Made by a program: the position numbers and the translations under genes. The notes under the pieces are model-generated. The model did not search any database and had not been told where the DNA came from. It worked only from the letters and a program-made list of their open reading frames with translations. Below, one piece after another: positions 53,355 to 63,730 of a stretch of 64,000 nt of DNA (positions within the stretch are counted from its first letter, which is position 1; every line of letters starts with the position of its first letter). Source of the DNA: Gammaproteobacteria bacterium (GTDB lineage Bacteria > Pseudomonadota > Gammaproteobacteria > Ga0077554 > Ga007554); assembly GCA_040183005.1 (NCBI GenBank), contig JAMPIW010000002.1, positions 248,001 to 312,000 on the forward strand. The letters run 5' to 3'.

Positions 53355-54822
53355 CAATGCCGTTGACTTAAGCATCGCAAGCCATTTTTTTCATAGCCGT
53401 CAAGTGACGTGGCTGTTAGAATAAACCGATGAAAAAGGCTATCAATTCAGCTACAAAGACCAACGCAAAGGAGTCCATCATGGCACACACATTGCCTTGA
53501 AAAACCATGCCAACTCGACGCATTCTGGAAACAATTTTCTGCTCTTATCCCTCGTCTCCTTCCCGATCATCCCGACCACCATTCCCAGCATTTTATTCGC
53601 GATCGCAAACTGCCCTTGCCCAAGCTGATGTCGTTTGTCTTGTCGCTGGCCGCCTCGGGCGCTGAGCAGGGCATGGCGATGCTATTTGAACAGTTCGCGG
53701 AGCGCGCCTGCGATCAAGGTGCATGGCCACGGGCGGACGCCGTTCATGCCTCGGCGTTGACCAAGGCCCGCGCTAAGCTTTCGTGGTGCGTATTCGACAC
53801 CTTGCTCAAGCAAACCGCCGCGTTGGCGCAAACATTGTTCCCCGCCGCAGACTGTTACCAATGGAAAGGCATGAGCGTGTACGCCATTGACGGCTCCAAA
53901 TATCAGCTGCCCGCGAGTGTAGCTATTCGTGCGCATTTTGACCCTGATAGCGGCCTGCATCCCGACAATCCAGGGCGCGGCCACTATCCGATGGCGTTGG
54001 TGTCCACCGCGTATGATGTGTTTCGGCAGCTGCCGGTCGCACGCACGGTGGTGTCCATTGCCGACGCCGATGAGCGTATTCAAGCACAAGCGCTGCTGCC
54101 GCACATACCGCCCGGCGGGGTGCTCGTCTTCGACCAGGGTTACCCCAGTTACGACATGCTGCTGAAGTGCCAGCAATCCTATGACGGCTATTTTTTGTTT
54201 CGCTGCCCCGCCAAAAATTCTTTCTCGGCTGTTGAGGCGTTCATCCGCGGCGGGAAGTCATCGGCGATGCTCGAGTTGACTCCCACCTTGCGCGTGCGCG
54301 CGATCCGGCTGCGCTCGCCCGACGGCAATCTCTCGGTCTTGCTGACCAATCTCATCGACCCAAAAACGTTTTCGCGCCAATCCATCGTCAAACTCTACCT
54401 GCGCCGCTGGAAGATCGAAGATCACTACCGCGCCGAAAAGCGCGATTGCAAAATCGAATGTTTTCACTCGCGCAGTGTTAACGGCGTCAAGCAAGAGCTG
54501 TTCGCCGCCGCCATTACGATGGTGATGGCGCAAACGCTCAAGGCCATCGCCGCCCCGCCGCGCGTCACCAATAAATGCATTGTCTTCGCACAGTCTAAAA
54601 ACGCTGTCGCCGCCTTCGCGCAGAAACTCTATGTTCTCACCACCGCATGCCGGCATAGCGCCATAGCGTTGCTGGAGCGACTCGCCGCATCGTTCGCTCG
54701 ACACCGTTATTACCAACCCAAGACCTCGAAACCTGGGCAGCCGCGCGTGTCAAAAACACCTCAGAATAAATGGCGCAACGCCAAGCAAAAACGGATGGGG
54801 AAGGCTTAAGTCAACGGCATTG
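53355..54822 (+). mobile_element. IS4-family insertion sequence (IS-a) in the 3' end of clpB
   Basis: A 1468-bp element bounded by perfect 19-bp inverted repeats (CAATGCCGTTGACTTAAGC at 53355-53373 and its complement at 54804-54822). It is flanked by an 11-bp direct duplication, CCCCCGCTATC, at 53344-53354 and 54823-54833, the long target size usual for IS4. It inserted three codons before the original clpB stop and its right repeat now gives clpB the last residues and stop. Confidence 0.93.
53616..54809 (+). CDS. IS4-family transposase, N terminus probably frameshifted
   Basis: A DDE transposase with [16 protein letters not shown] (first Asp region), [16 protein letters not shown] (second Asp) and the YREK-type [18 protein letters not shown] with the catalytic Glu. 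Only a TTG start exists in this frame at 53616. The frame is open upstream to about 53433 (QLDAFWKQFSALIPRLLP is family-like). A good ribosome site, AAAGGAG, precedes ATG 53480, but that ATG runs into TGA at 53498. One extra T near 53490 separates them. The element may therefore be immobile on its own, unless this is a sequencing error. Confidence 0.8.
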   Translation: MPKLMSFVLSLAASGAEQGMAMLFEQFAERACDQGAWPRADAVHASALTKARAKLSWCVFDTLLKQTAALAQTLFPAADCYQWKGMSVYAIDGSKYQLPASVAIRAHFDPDSGLHPDNPGRGHYPMALVSTAYDVFRQLPVARTVVSIADADERIQAQALLPHIPPGGVLVFDQGYPSYDMLLKCQQSYDGYFLFRCPAKNSFSAVEAFIRGGKSSAMLELTPTLRVRAIRLRSPDGNLSVLLTNLIDPKTFSRQSIVKLYLRRWKIEDHYRAEKRDCKIECFHSRSVNGVKQELFAAAITMVMAQTLKAIAAPPRVTNKCIVFAQSKNAVAAFAQKLYVLTTACRHSAIALLERLAASFARHRYYQPKTSKPGQPRVSKTPQNKWRNAKQKRMGKA

Positions 54823-57406
54823 CCCCCGCTATCCCCTTCCCAAACGCCAATTTCCCCTCCTCCAGATCCACCTTGATCACATCCCCCGGCCCGAAATGAC
54901 CGGTGAGAATTTGCTGGGCCAGCGGATTTTCCAGCAGGTGCTGGATGGAGCGTTTGAGCGGTCGGGCACCGTAGACCGGGTCGAAGCCTGCCTCGCCGAG
55001 TTTGTCGAGCGCGGCATCGGTGAAGGTGATGTCCATGTCGCGATCCTGCAAACGTTTGCGCAGATAGGCTACCTGGATCGTGGCGATGGAGCGGATCTGC
55101 TCGCGCCCCAGCGGGTGGAACACGACGACGTCATCGACACGATTGATGAATTCGGGGCGGAAATGCTGCCCGACGATATCCATCACTGCATTCTTCATCG
55201 CCGCATAGTTCTCCTCCCCTGCCATCTCCTGGATCAACTGCGATCCCAGGTTGGAGGTCATCACAATCACGGTGTTGCGGAAGTCCACAGTACGCCCCTG
55301 ACCGTCCGTGAGACGTCCGTCGTCGAGCACCTGCAACAGCACGTTGAACACATCGGGATGGGCCTTTTCCACCTCATCGAGCAGGATCACTGAATAAGGC
55401 TTGCGGCGCACCGCCTCGGTGAGATAGCCACCCTCTTCGTAACCCACGTAGCCGGGCGGCGCGCCGATCAGCCGTGCCACGGAATGCTTCTCCATGAACT
55501 CGGACATGTCGATGCGCACCATGGCATCATCGGTGTCGAACAGGAATGCCGCCAAGGCCTTGGTCAATTCGGTCTTGCCCACGCCGGTAGGGCCGAGGAA
55601 CAAGAACGAACCATTGGGCCGGTTGGGGTCGGACAAGCCAGCGCGCGAACGACGTATCGCATCGGATACCGCCTTCACCGCCTCCGTTTGCCCGACGACG
55701 CGCTTGCCCAGCTCCTCCTCCATACGCAGCAGTTTGTCGCGCTCGCCCTCCAGCATCTTCGACACCGGGATGCCGGTCCATTTGGAGACCACCTCGGCGA
55801 TCTCCTCGTCCGTCACCTTGTTACGCAACAACTTCATCTCGTGCATCTCGGCCTGCGCGGCCATGTCGAGCTGCTTCTGTAACTCTGGGATGCGTCCATA
55901 TTGCAGCTCGGACATGCGCGCGAGGTTGCCCGCGCGGCGCGCCGTCTCCAGTTCGATGCGCGCCTGGTCGAGCGCCTCTTTGATATGCTGGGTGCCGTGT
56001 ATCGCGGCCTTTTCCGCCTTCCAGATCTCCTCCAGGTCGGCGAATTCCCGCTCCAGTTTGCCGATTTCAACCTGAAGAGTATCCAGACGCTTTCTGGATG
56101 CCTCGTCAGCCTCTTTTTTCAACGCCACTCGTTCGATCTTGAGCTGAATCAGACGGCGCTCCAGACGATCCATCTCCTCCGGCTTGGAGTCGATTTCCAT
56201 GCGGATACGGCTGGCCGCCTCGTCAATCAGGTCGATGGCCTTGTCCGGCAGGTTACGGTCGGTGATGTAGCGGTGTGACAGGGTGGCCGCTGCGACAATC
56301 GCCGGATCGGTGATGTCGACGCCGTGGTGCGCCTCGTATTTTTCCTTCAGGCCACGCAGGATGGCGATGGTATCCTCGACAGACGGCTCATCCACCAGCA
56401 CCTTCTGGAAACGGCGTTCCAGCGCGGCGTCTTTCTCAACGTATTGACGGTATTCATTCAGTGTCGTGGCGCCCACGCAGTGCAACTCGCCGCGTGCTAG
56501 GGCGGGCTTGAGCATGTTGCCCGCGTCCATCGAGCCTTCCGCCTTGCCCGCGCCGACCATGGTGTGCAGTTCGTCGATAAACAGGATGACATTTCCTTCC
56601 TGCTTGGCGAGATCGTTCAACACCGCCTTGAGGCGCTCCTCGAACTCGCCACGGAACTTGGCGCCGGCAATCAACGCACCCATATCCAGCGACAACACGC
56701 GCCTGCCCTTGAGCCCCTCCGGCACCTCGCCGTTGACAATACGCTGCGCCAGGCCCTCCACGATAGCGGTCTTGCCCACGCCCGGCTCACCGATCAGCAC
56801 CGGATTGTTCTTGGTACGGCGTTGCAACACCTGAATGGTGCGGCGGATCTCGTCGTCGCGCCCAATCACCGGGTCAATCTTGCCCTGCTCGGCGCGCTCG
56901 GTAAGGTCAATAGTGTATTTTTCCAGCGCCTGGCGCTGCTCCTCGGCATTCGGATCGTCCACCTTCTGACCACCGCGCATCTTTTCGATGGCCTGCTGGA
57001 GAGAACCCTTGGCCGCACCGGCCTTGCGCAGCAGATCCCCCAGCGCGCCCTTGTCTTCCAGTGCAGCGAGCACGAACAACTCGCTGGAGATATATTGATC
57101 CTTGCGCTGCTGGGCCAGCTTGTCGGCGAGATTCAACAGACGGCTCAAGTCATTGGATACATGCACCTCGCCCTCCGCACCCGACACCGTAGGCAGGCGC
57201 TCCAGCGCCTCGCCAAGCTGCGAGCGCAGACTGTTGACGTTGACATCCGCCTGGGTCAGCAACGAACGCACCGCGCCGCCCTGCTGATCGAGCAGGGCGG
57301 TCATGACATGCGCCGGCTCAATGAATTGATGATCACGCCCCACCGCCAGGCTCTGGGCGTCGGCCAGCGCCATCTGGAACTTGCTGGTCAGTTTGTCCAT
57401 ACGCAT
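54806..57406 (-). CDS. clpB: ATP-dependent disaggregase ClpB, C terminus recoded by an IS
   Basis: An 866-residue hexameric disaggregase working with DnaK. It has the Clp-N domain, AAA-1 ([13 protein letters not shown]), the coiled-coil middle domain (about 405-530) and AAA-2 ([13 protein letters not shown]), with the full C-terminal helical domain. Start [10 protein letters not shown] has GAGGT six bases before. The last codons GKGIAG are followed by AMPLT-stop encoded by the IS-a inverted repeat; the uninterrupted site would read GKGIAGEG-stop. Function should be kept, as only the tail changed. Confidence 0.96.
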   Translation of the reverse strand: MRMDKLTSKFQMALADAQSLAVGRDHQFIEPAHVMTALLDQQGGAVRSLLTQADVNVNSLRSQLGEALERLPTVSGAEGEVHVSNDLSRLLNLADKLAQQRKDQYISSELFVLAALEDKGALGDLLRKAGAAKGSLQQAIEKMRGGQKVDDPNAEEQRQALEKYTIDLTERAEQGKIDPVIGRDDEIRRTIQVLQRRTKNNPVLIGEPGVGKTAIVEGLAQRIVNGEVPEGLKGRRVLSLDMGALIAGAKFRGEFEERLKAVLNDLAKQEGNVILFIDELHTMVGAGKAEGSMDAGNMLKPALARGELHCVGATTLNEYRQYVEKDAALERRFQKVLVDEPSVEDTIAILRGLKEKYEAHHGVDITDPAIVAAATLSHRYITDRNLPDKAIDLIDEAASRIRMEIDSKPEEMDRLERRLIQLKIERVALKKEADEASRKRLDTLQVEIGKLEREFADLEEIWKAEKAAIHGTQHIKEALDQARIELETARRAGNLARMSELQYGRIPELQKQLDMAAQAEMHEMKLLRNKVTDEEIAEVVSKWTGIPVSKMLEGERDKLLRMEEELGKRVVGQTEAVKAVSDAIRRSRAGLSDPNRPNGSFLFLGPTGVGKTELTKALAAFLFDTDDAMVRIDMSEFMEKHSVARLIGAPPGYVGYEEGGYLTEAVRRKPYSVILLDEVEKAHPDVFNVLLQVLDDGRLTDGQGRTVDFRNTVIVMTSNLGSQLIQEMAGEENYAAMKNAVMDIVGQHFRPEFINRVDDVVVFHPLGREQIRSIATIQVAYLRKRLQDRDMDITFTDAALDKLGEAGFDPVYGARPLKRSIQHLLENPLAQQILTGHFGPGDVIKVDLEEGKLAFGKGIAGAMPLT

Positions 57407-57536
57407 CGGGTTACCTCATGTTAGAAGATATTGATGGTTAGATGATGGGGATGGTCTAGCGGGGATTCAACCGGGGGGCGGGCCTACTGTTATAGATCAT
57501 AGATAATGCACATGCTCTGAATATCCGTCATTCCCT

Positions 57537-57567
57537 CAATGGGGCGGCCGGAATCCACTGTTTGAGG
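57537..57567 (-). promoter_or_regulatory. Possible sigma32 heat-shock promoter for clpB
   Basis: On the minus strand CCTCAAA (-35-like, ideal CTTGAAA) is spaced 16 bases from CCCCATTG (ideal CCCCATNT), about 130 bases before clpB. The -10 fits well, the -35 poorly. Confidence 0.4.
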
Positions 57568-57612
57568 GATGAAGGATACACGGCGGCGCTGTTATCGTGG
57601 CCGCGGCCTGCG

Positions 57613-57801
57613 TTACTTTGTCAGAATTAATTTTCCCTTACTGGTCAGACGCAGGCGGTATTCCTCACCGGCATGCTCAATGACCATCTCGCGCGCGTCC
57701 TTGAGCAGATCACAGCTGGAAACACGCTGTAAAGCAGATCTGCGTGGGACTTCACGCGCCGGCGGTGTTCTTGTGCCTGGATTCGGATTGTGTTCAGCCA
57801 T
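57613..57801 (-). CDS. hemP: Hemin uptake protein HemP/HmuP
   Basis: A 62-residue protein with the HemP C-terminal domain: SCDLLKDAREMVIEHAGEEY and LRLTSKGKLILTK. The frame extends four codons up to 57813; M at 57801 is taken as start. HemP relatives help heme/siderophore receptor expression. A Fur box sits 25 bases upstream. It is the last gene of the iron locus, 79 bases after piuC. Confidence 0.88.
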   Translation of the reverse strand: MAEHNPNPGTRTPPAREVPRRSALQRVSSCDLLKDAREMVIEHAGEEYRLRLTSKGKLILTK

Positions 57802-57821
57802 GAATATAATCATCCCCTCTA

Positions 57822-57846
57822 ATGCGAATGATTATCATTTTCATTG
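57822..57846 (-). promoter_or_regulatory. Fur box ahead of hemP
   Basis: GAATGATTATCATTTTCAT at 57826-57844 matches the GATAATGAT-type Fur palindrome well, including the central ATGATTATCAT. It lies just upstream of hemP and so links it to iron starvation. Confidence 0.72.
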
Positions 57847-57891
57847 TTACTTTTGTCAAGTGGATTTTTAGTATAATGTGTTTTCATTCAG

Positions 57892-58572
57892 TCACACGTC
57901 CGCCCACATCCGCAACAGGTTGTGATAACAGCCGGCAAGCGCAACCGAGGCTTCAGTGTCACCCTGGACTTCGCGTACCCGAAGAATTGCCATATCCAGA
58001 TCAAACAGCAGGCGCCGCCGGTCATCCTCACGCACCATGCTTTCAATCCAGAAAAAGGAGGCGAGACGAGTACCGTGCGTGACGGGCTCGACCCGATGCA
58101 CGCTTGTGCCCGGATACAAAATCAGATCTCCAGCAGGCAATTTGACCCGCTGCTCGCCGAAGGTGTCTTCGATCACCAGTTCGCCGCCATCATAGGACTC
58201 GGGATCGTCCAGAAATAGCGTGGCTGAGAGATCGGTACGCACGCGCGTTCCGCTGACGGCGATGCGACGGATCGCGTTGTCGACGTGATTACCAAAACTC
58301 ATGCCGCCCTCGTAGCGGTTGAAGAGCGGCGGAAAGATATGCTTGGGCAGCGCCGCCGTGAAGAACAGAGCACTGCGTTCGAGCGCCGCCAGCACGATGC
58401 GACCGGCGATACGCGTGGCTTCGCAGTCCTCTGGCAACTGCAGGTTGTGTTTGGCCTGGGCCGACTGGGTGCCGGCGGTGATGCGGCCATCGGCCCACGG
58501 CGCCGATGCGAGCAAGGTATGTACTTGCGCAAGCTCGCCGGCCGTCAAGACTTCGGGAACATGGATTAACAT
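57892..58572 (-). CDS. piuC: PKHD-type Fe(II)/2-oxoglutarate hydroxylase PiuC
   Basis: A 226-residue dioxygenase of the PiuC/YbiX family, found beside TonB siderophore receptors. Start ATG 58572 follows AGGAGG; the frame is open to 58716 but that part is intergenic. The double-stranded beta-helix has the iron motif GNHVDNAI (HxD), the distal histidine in [15 protein letters not shown] and the 2-oxoglutarate arginine there. It probably modifies or releases siderophore iron; the exact reaction is unproven. It follows the receptor gene. Confidence 0.93.
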   Translation of the reverse strand: MLIHVPEVLTAGELAQVHTLLASAPWADGRITAGTQSAQAKHNLQLPEDCEATRIAGRIVLAALERSALFFTAALPKHIFPPLFNRYEGGMSFGNHVDNAIRRIAVSGTRVRTDLSATLFLDDPESYDGGELVIEDTFGEQRVKLPAGDLILYPGTSVHRVEPVTHGTRLASFFWIESMVREDDRRRLLFDLDMAILRVREVQGDTEASVALAGCYHNLLRMWADV

Positions 58573-58727
58573 GAGACCTCCTTGTGGAAAATTTACGGGA
58601 AATCTTAAAAAATTCCATCCTGCGCTGCGCAACCCTGCTCCGCTTGGATGGCAAGATTTGCCATCCTTGGCAAACTCGTTCGCTGCCTTACAGCTCACCC
58701 ATGGAATTTTTCCCATCCCACGCCCAA

Positions 58728-60965
58728 TTAAAACTTCGCCCCGAACGTGAGCTGCACGGCACGCTTGGTTCCCGGTATGGTATGCCCTGCATACACGCCC
58801 TCATAATAGTCTTTGTCAAGCAGGTTCAGGACGTTCAGCTTGACCGAGTATCTGTCCCAGCCATATTGGGCCATCGCATCCCATCGCCAGTAGCTCGGCA
58901 CTGCATTGGTATTGGTGTTGTTGGCATAGCGCAGCCCCGCGCCTTCCACGCCGCCGCCAATCTTCCAGCCACCGCCCAGCTTATAAGTACTCCACAGATT
59001 GGCCGTGTGCCTGGGCGTATTGAGCGGCGTGTTGCCGAGTGTGTTGGACTGCTGCCCAGCGGCGACATCGATCTTCGCCGTCATTAATGCGAGCGCGCCG
59101 AAGACCTCCCAGTCGGGGGTGATGCGCCCGACACCTTCGAACTCGACGCCATCCGTGTGGCGTTTACCCGAAAGCAGATATTGGGTGCTGGCCAGATCAG
59201 TATTGCGCTCGTTGGTCTTTTCGGAGCGGAAAATGGCGGTGCGCAACGACAGATTCCCGTCTCGCAAATCCCATTTCGCGCCCGCTTCGATATTGCGGCT
59301 TTTTTCTGGCGGCGTGTTGGTGGAACGGTCGTCAAGCTGGTAAAGCTCGGCCGAGGGATTGAACGAGGTGCCGTAAGAAACATAATAAGTAGTGAGATCG
59401 GGCTGGTACATCAGCCCTGCGCGATAACTCCACACATTGTCCATGCGCGACAGGTCACCCGCCGGGGCGGGACGGGCATAGTCTGCCTTGAGCTGATCAT
59501 GGCGCGCGCCCAGCACCAGTTTCCATGAGGGAATCAGCTCCATGACATCTTGCGCGTAGAGTCCGACGGTATGCGCCTTGTAGGTAACGTCGCCCGTGGG
59601 CGTCCTGTCCAGAAATCCGGGAGGGAGCGGTGGATTCGGATCGGGATTGCCGACCGTGGTGGTCGGATTCGCCCCCGTGTTCACATAATTCCAGCGATGC
59701 GCCTTTTCCTGCACCAGTTCAAGGCCAGCCAGCAATTGATGCTTGATGCCGCCCGTATTCAGCTTCGTGGTGAAGTCGGTCTGGCTGGTGATGGTGTCTT
59801 CGTCGCCACCGCGCGCCTGGCGGTTCCGGTTGATCACGGTCGCGTCGGTGATTGCGCTCGGGTTACCCGCCAGCCGTGGCGCCACGGCCCGCAAATCACG
59901 CTCGTAATCGGCCACGCGCAGTACGGTGCGAATCGATGTGTCGTGGTCAAACCGGTGGATGTAACTTGCAGTAGCGATGCCGGTTTTGTTGCGCTCGTAA
60001 TCGGCATTGGCCATGCCGTAGAATCGGGTGACTGGAACGTCGAGAGGCCGGCCCTGGAAATAGGGCACACCATAATCCGGGATATTGTCCTCCGCCAGAT
60101 AATAGTATGACAGCTGGAATTCGTTGCGGGTCCCTATCCCCCAACGCACCGAAGGTGCAACGCCCCAGCGCTCTTGGTGAACTGCATCGCGGAAGCTGTC
60201 GGTATCGGTCTTCATGAGGTTGAGACGTACCGCGGCATCCTGGCCCACCACCTTGTTAAAATCAGCAGTCAGGCGCTTGTAGTCGAACGAACCCAGCGTG
60301 AGAGCCGCTTCGTTGCGGTCAGCCAGGAAAGGCTGCTTGCTGACCTGATTGATGATGCCGCCGGTGGAGCCGCGACCAAACAGCATCGATGCGGAGCCAC
60401 GCAGGATATCGAGCTGCTGGAGGTTAAACACTTCGCGGTTGTACTGGGCGACGTCACGCATGCCGTCCAGATACAGATCCCCCACCGCCGAGTAACCGCG
60501 TATCGTGATATTGTCGCCAATGCGCCCGCCTTCACCGGCGTTGAAGGTGAGACCAGCAACATTGCGTAGTGCCTCTTTAAATGTAGTGGCATTGCGGTCC
60601 TTCATCAATTGCTCCGTGACGACAGTGACCGACTGCGGAATATCGCGCGGCAATTGTTGCAACTTGCCGACGCTGGTCGTGTCGCCCTGGTATCCCTTGG
60701 CCTCGCTATCGCGTTCCGCCTTGACCTTTACTTCGGGCAATCTCTCCTCTTTCGACTGCGCGGCTGCTGCTTGGCCAGCATTGGATTCAGACTGCGCAAA
60801 CACAGGGTTTGCGGCCAGTGTCATGGTGATGCCGACACCGGCCATGACGGCCCCCAGTGGCAGAAGTCGGCCGAGTTGCTGCGGATGGCGCTTGCTGGTT
60901 AGTATGTTTTTTTTCTGTACATCTGGTTGTGTACAGCAAAAAGCGTCGCGAATCAGGTGCTTCAT
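58728..60965 (-). CDS. TonB-dependent siderophore receptor (Fiu-like, catecholate type)
   Basis: A 745-residue outer-membrane receptor. A long leader ends near AANPVFAQ, then comes a plug domain ([20 protein letters not shown], then [20 protein letters not shown]) and a 22-strand barrel ending in [10 protein letters not shown] with the terminal Phe. The plug resembles E. coli Fiu, and the next gene is piuC, the usual Fiu/PiuA partner. It is energised by TonB-ExbB-ExbD encoded upstream. The ligand (catecholate breakdown products or similar) is inferred. Confidence 0.92.
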   Translation of the reverse strand: MKHLIRDAFCCTQPDVQKKNILTSKRHPQQLGRLLPLGAVMAGVGITMTLAANPVFAQSESNAGQAAAAQSKEERLPEVKVKAERDSEAKGYQGDTTSVGKLQQLPRDIPQSVTVVTEQLMKDRNATTFKEALRNVAGLTFNAGEGGRIGDNITIRGYSAVGDLYLDGMRDVAQYNREVFNLQQLDILRGSASMLFGRGSTGGIINQVSKQPFLADRNEAALTLGSFDYKRLTADFNKVVGQDAAVRLNLMKTDTDSFRDAVHQERWGVAPSVRWGIGTRNEFQLSYYYLAEDNIPDYGVPYFQGRPLDVPVTRFYGMANADYERNKTGIATASYIHRFDHDTSIRTVLRVADYERDLRAVAPRLAGNPSAITDATVINRNRQARGGDEDTITSQTDFTTKLNTGGIKHQLLAGLELVQEKAHRWNYVNTGANPTTTVGNPDPNPPLPPGFLDRTPTGDVTYKAHTVGLYAQDVMELIPSWKLVLGARHDQLKADYARPAPAGDLSRMDNVWSYRAGLMYQPDLTTYYVSYGTSFNPSAELYQLDDRSTNTPPEKSRNIEAGAKWDLRDGNLSLRTAIFRSEKTNERNTDLASTQYLLSGKRHTDGVEFEGVGRITPDWEVFGALALMTAKIDVAAGQQSNTLGNTPLNTPRHTANLWSTYKLGGGWKIGGGVEGAGLRYANNTNTNAVPSYWRWDAMAQYGWDRYSVKLNVLNLLDKDYYEGVYAGHTIPGTKRAVQLTFGAKF

Positions 60966-61191
60966 TATCAGGCATTCTCCGTCGTTGTTATCAATGTTTA
61001 ATGCTGGCTGGAGAATCCTAATCGGATTAGATAGACCTCTGGCTGGCTGTACTCGTCTCAGTAAACTTCTAAATAGTCAGGGCATCCTCGGCAACTTCTC
61101 TCTGCCCTGCATTGCCCTACATCCGATGCACAGGGATATGCGAGTGCCGCAGGAGCAGGATGCGCAGGAGTGGCCTGCATGCATAGAGTCG

Positions 61192-61611
61192 TCAGTTTTT
61201 CTCAGGTTCACTCACGAACCCGATCTTTGAAAGGCCGACCTTGGTTGCCTCCGCCATCACTTCGGCCAACACCTGGTAGCGCGTATTCTTGTCGACGCGC
61301 AGGTGCAACTCCGGCTGGGGCGTTTTGCGGGCTTCACCAGCAAAACGCGCAATGACAGCATCCTTGTCAATTGCCTCGCCATTCCAGTAGAGCGTGCCTC
61401 TATCATCAATCGCAAGTTCGATCTTGCCTGGCTTGTCCAGGCTGATTGATGATGAGACTTTGGGCAGATCAATCTTGACCGCATGCGTGAGCAACGGCGC
61501 AGTCACGATGAAGATCACGAGCAGTACCAGCATCACGTCGATCAGCGGGATCATGTTGATCTCTGCCATAGGTTCATTATTCGATCGGTTGTTGAATCCC
61601 CCAAATGCCAT
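61192..61611 (-). CDS. exbD: Biopolymer transport protein ExbD
   Basis: A 139-residue inner-membrane protein, one helix plus periplasmic domain. Asp25 within INMIPLIDVMLVLLVIFIV is the proton-pathway aspartate. The periplasmic part ends MAEATKVGLSKIGFVSEPEK. It starts 13 bases after exbB and is codirectional, so the two form the motor for the siderophore receptor encoded just downstream. Confidence 0.94.
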   Translation of the reverse strand: MAFGGFNNRSNNEPMAEINMIPLIDVMLVLLVIFIVTAPLLTHAVKIDLPKVSSSISLDKPGKIELAIDDRGTLYWNGEAIDKDAVIARFAGEARKTPQPELHLRVDKNTRYQVLAEVMAEATKVGLSKIGFVSEPEKN

Positions 61612-61623
61612 GTCTCACTCCTC

Positions 61624-62385
61624 TTAGGCTGCTGCCGGCTTGGCTATGATAGGAGCGACCGGTTTCAGTGGCCGCACGTTGCCATCGGTATTTATCTGCT
61701 GGCCGGTGACGAGAAATGCGAACAGGTCATAGGCAAAGGCATCCAAATGCGCGAGAGTCACACGGTTGCTGCGCACCAGTGCGTTATAGCCCAGCACCGC
61801 CGGGATCGCGACTGCCAGCCCCAAGCCAGTCATGATCAGGGCCTCGCCCACTGGACCTGCCACTTTGTCGAGGGTACCGGCTCCGCTCATGCCGATCGCG
61901 ACCAGCGCGTGATATACGCCCCATACCGTGCCGAACAACCCAACGAAGGGGGCGGTTGCGCCCACCGACGCAAGCACGGTCAGGCCACGTTCCATCCGGG
62001 CGGTTTCTTCGTCTAGGACCTTGCGTATCGCACGCGTTAGAAACTCGGCTGCACTGCCGGCCTCTTCCAGCTTGCTTGCGCCGAACTTGGCGTGATGCTC
62101 GCGTGCGAACATCGCGTGGCTCGTCAGGTGGGAGAACGGATCGTTGGTGCCGTAGGCATTGATCTCATGCGCCACCGCCTCCAGCGACGAGGCGTTCCAA
62201 AAAGCATCAATGAATTTGGTGCTGCGGCGCTTGACAAAGAGATGGGCGAGCGCCTTGGTGATGACCAGATACCACGACGCGATCGACATCACCAACAAGA
62301 TCGCCAACAGCGTCTTGCTCAGTCCATCGACTTGGGAGATGAAGTGGGCAAAACCAAGTGTTTGGGACGCAACCTGAATTTCCAT
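61624..62385 (-). CDS. exbB: MotA/TolQ/ExbB proton channel protein ExbB
   Basis: A 253-residue membrane protein with three helices; the conserved second/third-helix segment is TAPFVGLFGTVWGVYHALVA, then EALIMTGLGLAVAIPAVLGYN. Its ATG follows AAGGAG. The tonB gene must once have ended 14 bases upstream; an IS4 element now separates them, which may cut exbB off from the tonB promoter unless the IS supplies one. Confidence 0.94.
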   Translation of the reverse strand: MEIQVASQTLGFAHFISQVDGLSKTLLAILLVMSIASWYLVITKALAHLFVKRRSTKFIDAFWNASSLEAVAHEINAYGTNDPFSHLTSHAMFAREHHAKFGASKLEEAGSAAEFLTRAIRKVLDEETARMERGLTVLASVGATAPFVGLFGTVWGVYHALVAIGMSGAGTLDKVAGPVGEALIMTGLGLAVAIPAVLGYNALVRSNRVTLAHLDAFAYDLFAFLVTGQQINTDGNVRPLKPVAPIIAKPAAA

Positions 62386-62409
62386 GACTACTCCTTTTAT
62401 AGTTCAAAC

Positions 62410-63730
62410 CAGAAGTGTCCGGCAATTTCGCAAAGACGGCTATATAACATGATGATGTTGAATAGGAAAGTGTGTGTTTAGGGGTGTCACCGACTTGAAC
62501 GTGAATTTTTTGGGAAACTGGGGCTTTCCCCCCAGGAGTTTCCGTCATGTATTCAGGCCAGTTGGTGTTCGCACAACTCATGGAGCATTTGCCCCTTCAC
62601 ACATTCCGTCGCTGCGTGCAGCGCTACCCTTCCAAATATCCCACCAAGACTTTTTCGCATCTCGATCAATTTCTCTGCATGGCGTTCGCGCAGCTGACTT
62701 ACCGCGAAAGCCTGCGCGACATCGAAACCTGTCTGCGCGCCCACCAAGCCAAGCTCTATCACTTGGGCATACGAGGCAACATCGCCAAGAGCACGCTGGC
62801 CGATGCCAACGAGCAACGCGACTGTCGCATCTACGCGGATTTCGCGATGAGCTTAATCCAGACCGCCAGAAAGCTTTACGCCAGCGACAGCTTTGCGGTC
62901 GAACTGGAACAGACGGTCTACGCACTCGATACCACGACCATCGACCTGTGCTTGAGCGTCTTTCCGTGGGCACGCTTCCGCTCCACCAAAGCTGCCGTCA
63001 AGATGCATACGCTGCTCGACCTGCGCGGCAACATTCCAACCTTCATCCACATCAGCGATGGCAAGATGCACGAGGTCAATGTGCTCGATATCCTGATACC
63101 CGAAGCCGGCAGCTTTTACATCATGGATCGTGGCTTCACCGACTTCGCTCGCTGGTTCACCCTGCATCAAGCACAGGCGTTCTTTGTCATCCGTGGCAAA
63201 TCCAATCTGCTCTTTCGTCGCGTCTACTCTCGCACCGTGGACAAGTCCACTGGACTGCGCTGCGACCAGACCATTGCATTGACTGCTCGCAAGGCCAGCA
63301 AGGATTACCCGCAGCACCTGCGACGCATCAAGTTCTACGATGCCGAACACGACAGGTTTCTGGTCTTTCTGACCAACAACTTCGACCTGCCTGCGCTGAC
63401 CATCGCTCAGCTTTATCGTTGCCGCTGGCAGGTCGAGCTATTCTTCAAGTGGATCAAACAGCATCTTCGAATCAAGCGGTTCTATGGCACCACCGAGAAT
63501 GCAGTCAAGACGCAAATATGGATCGCCATCGCGGTTTACGTCGTGGTCGCCATCGTGAAAAAGCGGCTCAATACCGAGGCTTCGCTTTACACAATCCTAC
63601 AGATTTTGAGCCTGACTCTTTTCGAGAAAACGCCACTCGATCAATTACTTAAAAATGCGGAGACGCAAATGAGCATGCAGAAAGACAATAACCAATTGAA
63701 TCTATTCAATTAAATTACCGGACACTTCTG
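62410..63730 (+). mobile_element. IS4-family insertion sequence (IS-b) between tonB and exbB
   Basis: A 1321-bp element with 13-bp inverted repeats, CAGAAGTGTCCGG (62410-62422) and its complement (63718-63730). It is flanked by AGTTCAAAC at 62401-62409 and 63731-63739. Unrelated in end sequence to IS-a. It lies in the tonB-exbB junction of the iron operon, facing opposite to it. Confidence 0.92.
62547..63713 (+). CDS. IS4-family transposase (IS-b)
   Basis: An intact 388-residue DDE transposase with an N-terminal DUF4372-like region (TFSHLDQFLCMAFAQLTYRE). The catalytic segments are VYALDTTTIDLCLSVFPWAR, FYIMDRGFTDFARWF and YRCRWQVELFFKWIKQHLRI (YREK-type with Glu). There is no frame disruption, so this copy may be active. 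Start MYSGQLVFAQLMEHLP is normal for the family. Confidence 0.93.
   Translation: MYSGQLVFAQLMEHLPLHTFRRCVQRYPSKYPTKTFSHLDQFLCMAFAQLTYRESLRDIETCLRAHQAKLYHLGIRGNIAKSTLADANEQRDCRIYADFAMSLIQTARKLYASDSFAVELEQTVYALDTTTIDLCLSVFPWARFRSTKAAVKMHTLLDLRGNIPTFIHISDGKMHEVNVLDILIPEAGSFYIMDRGFTDFARWFTLHQAQAFFVIRGKSNLLFRRVYSRTVDKSTGLRCDQTIALTARKASKDYPQHLRRIKFYDAEHDRFLVFLTNNFDLPALTIAQLYRCRWQVELFFKWIKQHLRIKRFYGTTENAVKTQIWIAIAVYVVVAIVKKRLNTEASLYTILQILSLTLFEKTPLDQLLKNAETQMSMQKDNNQLNLFN

Noticed and set aside
62474-63652. Open frame of 392 codons in another frame of IS-b
   Set aside because: Overlaps the genuine transposase, is Arg/His-rich and lacks any family motif.
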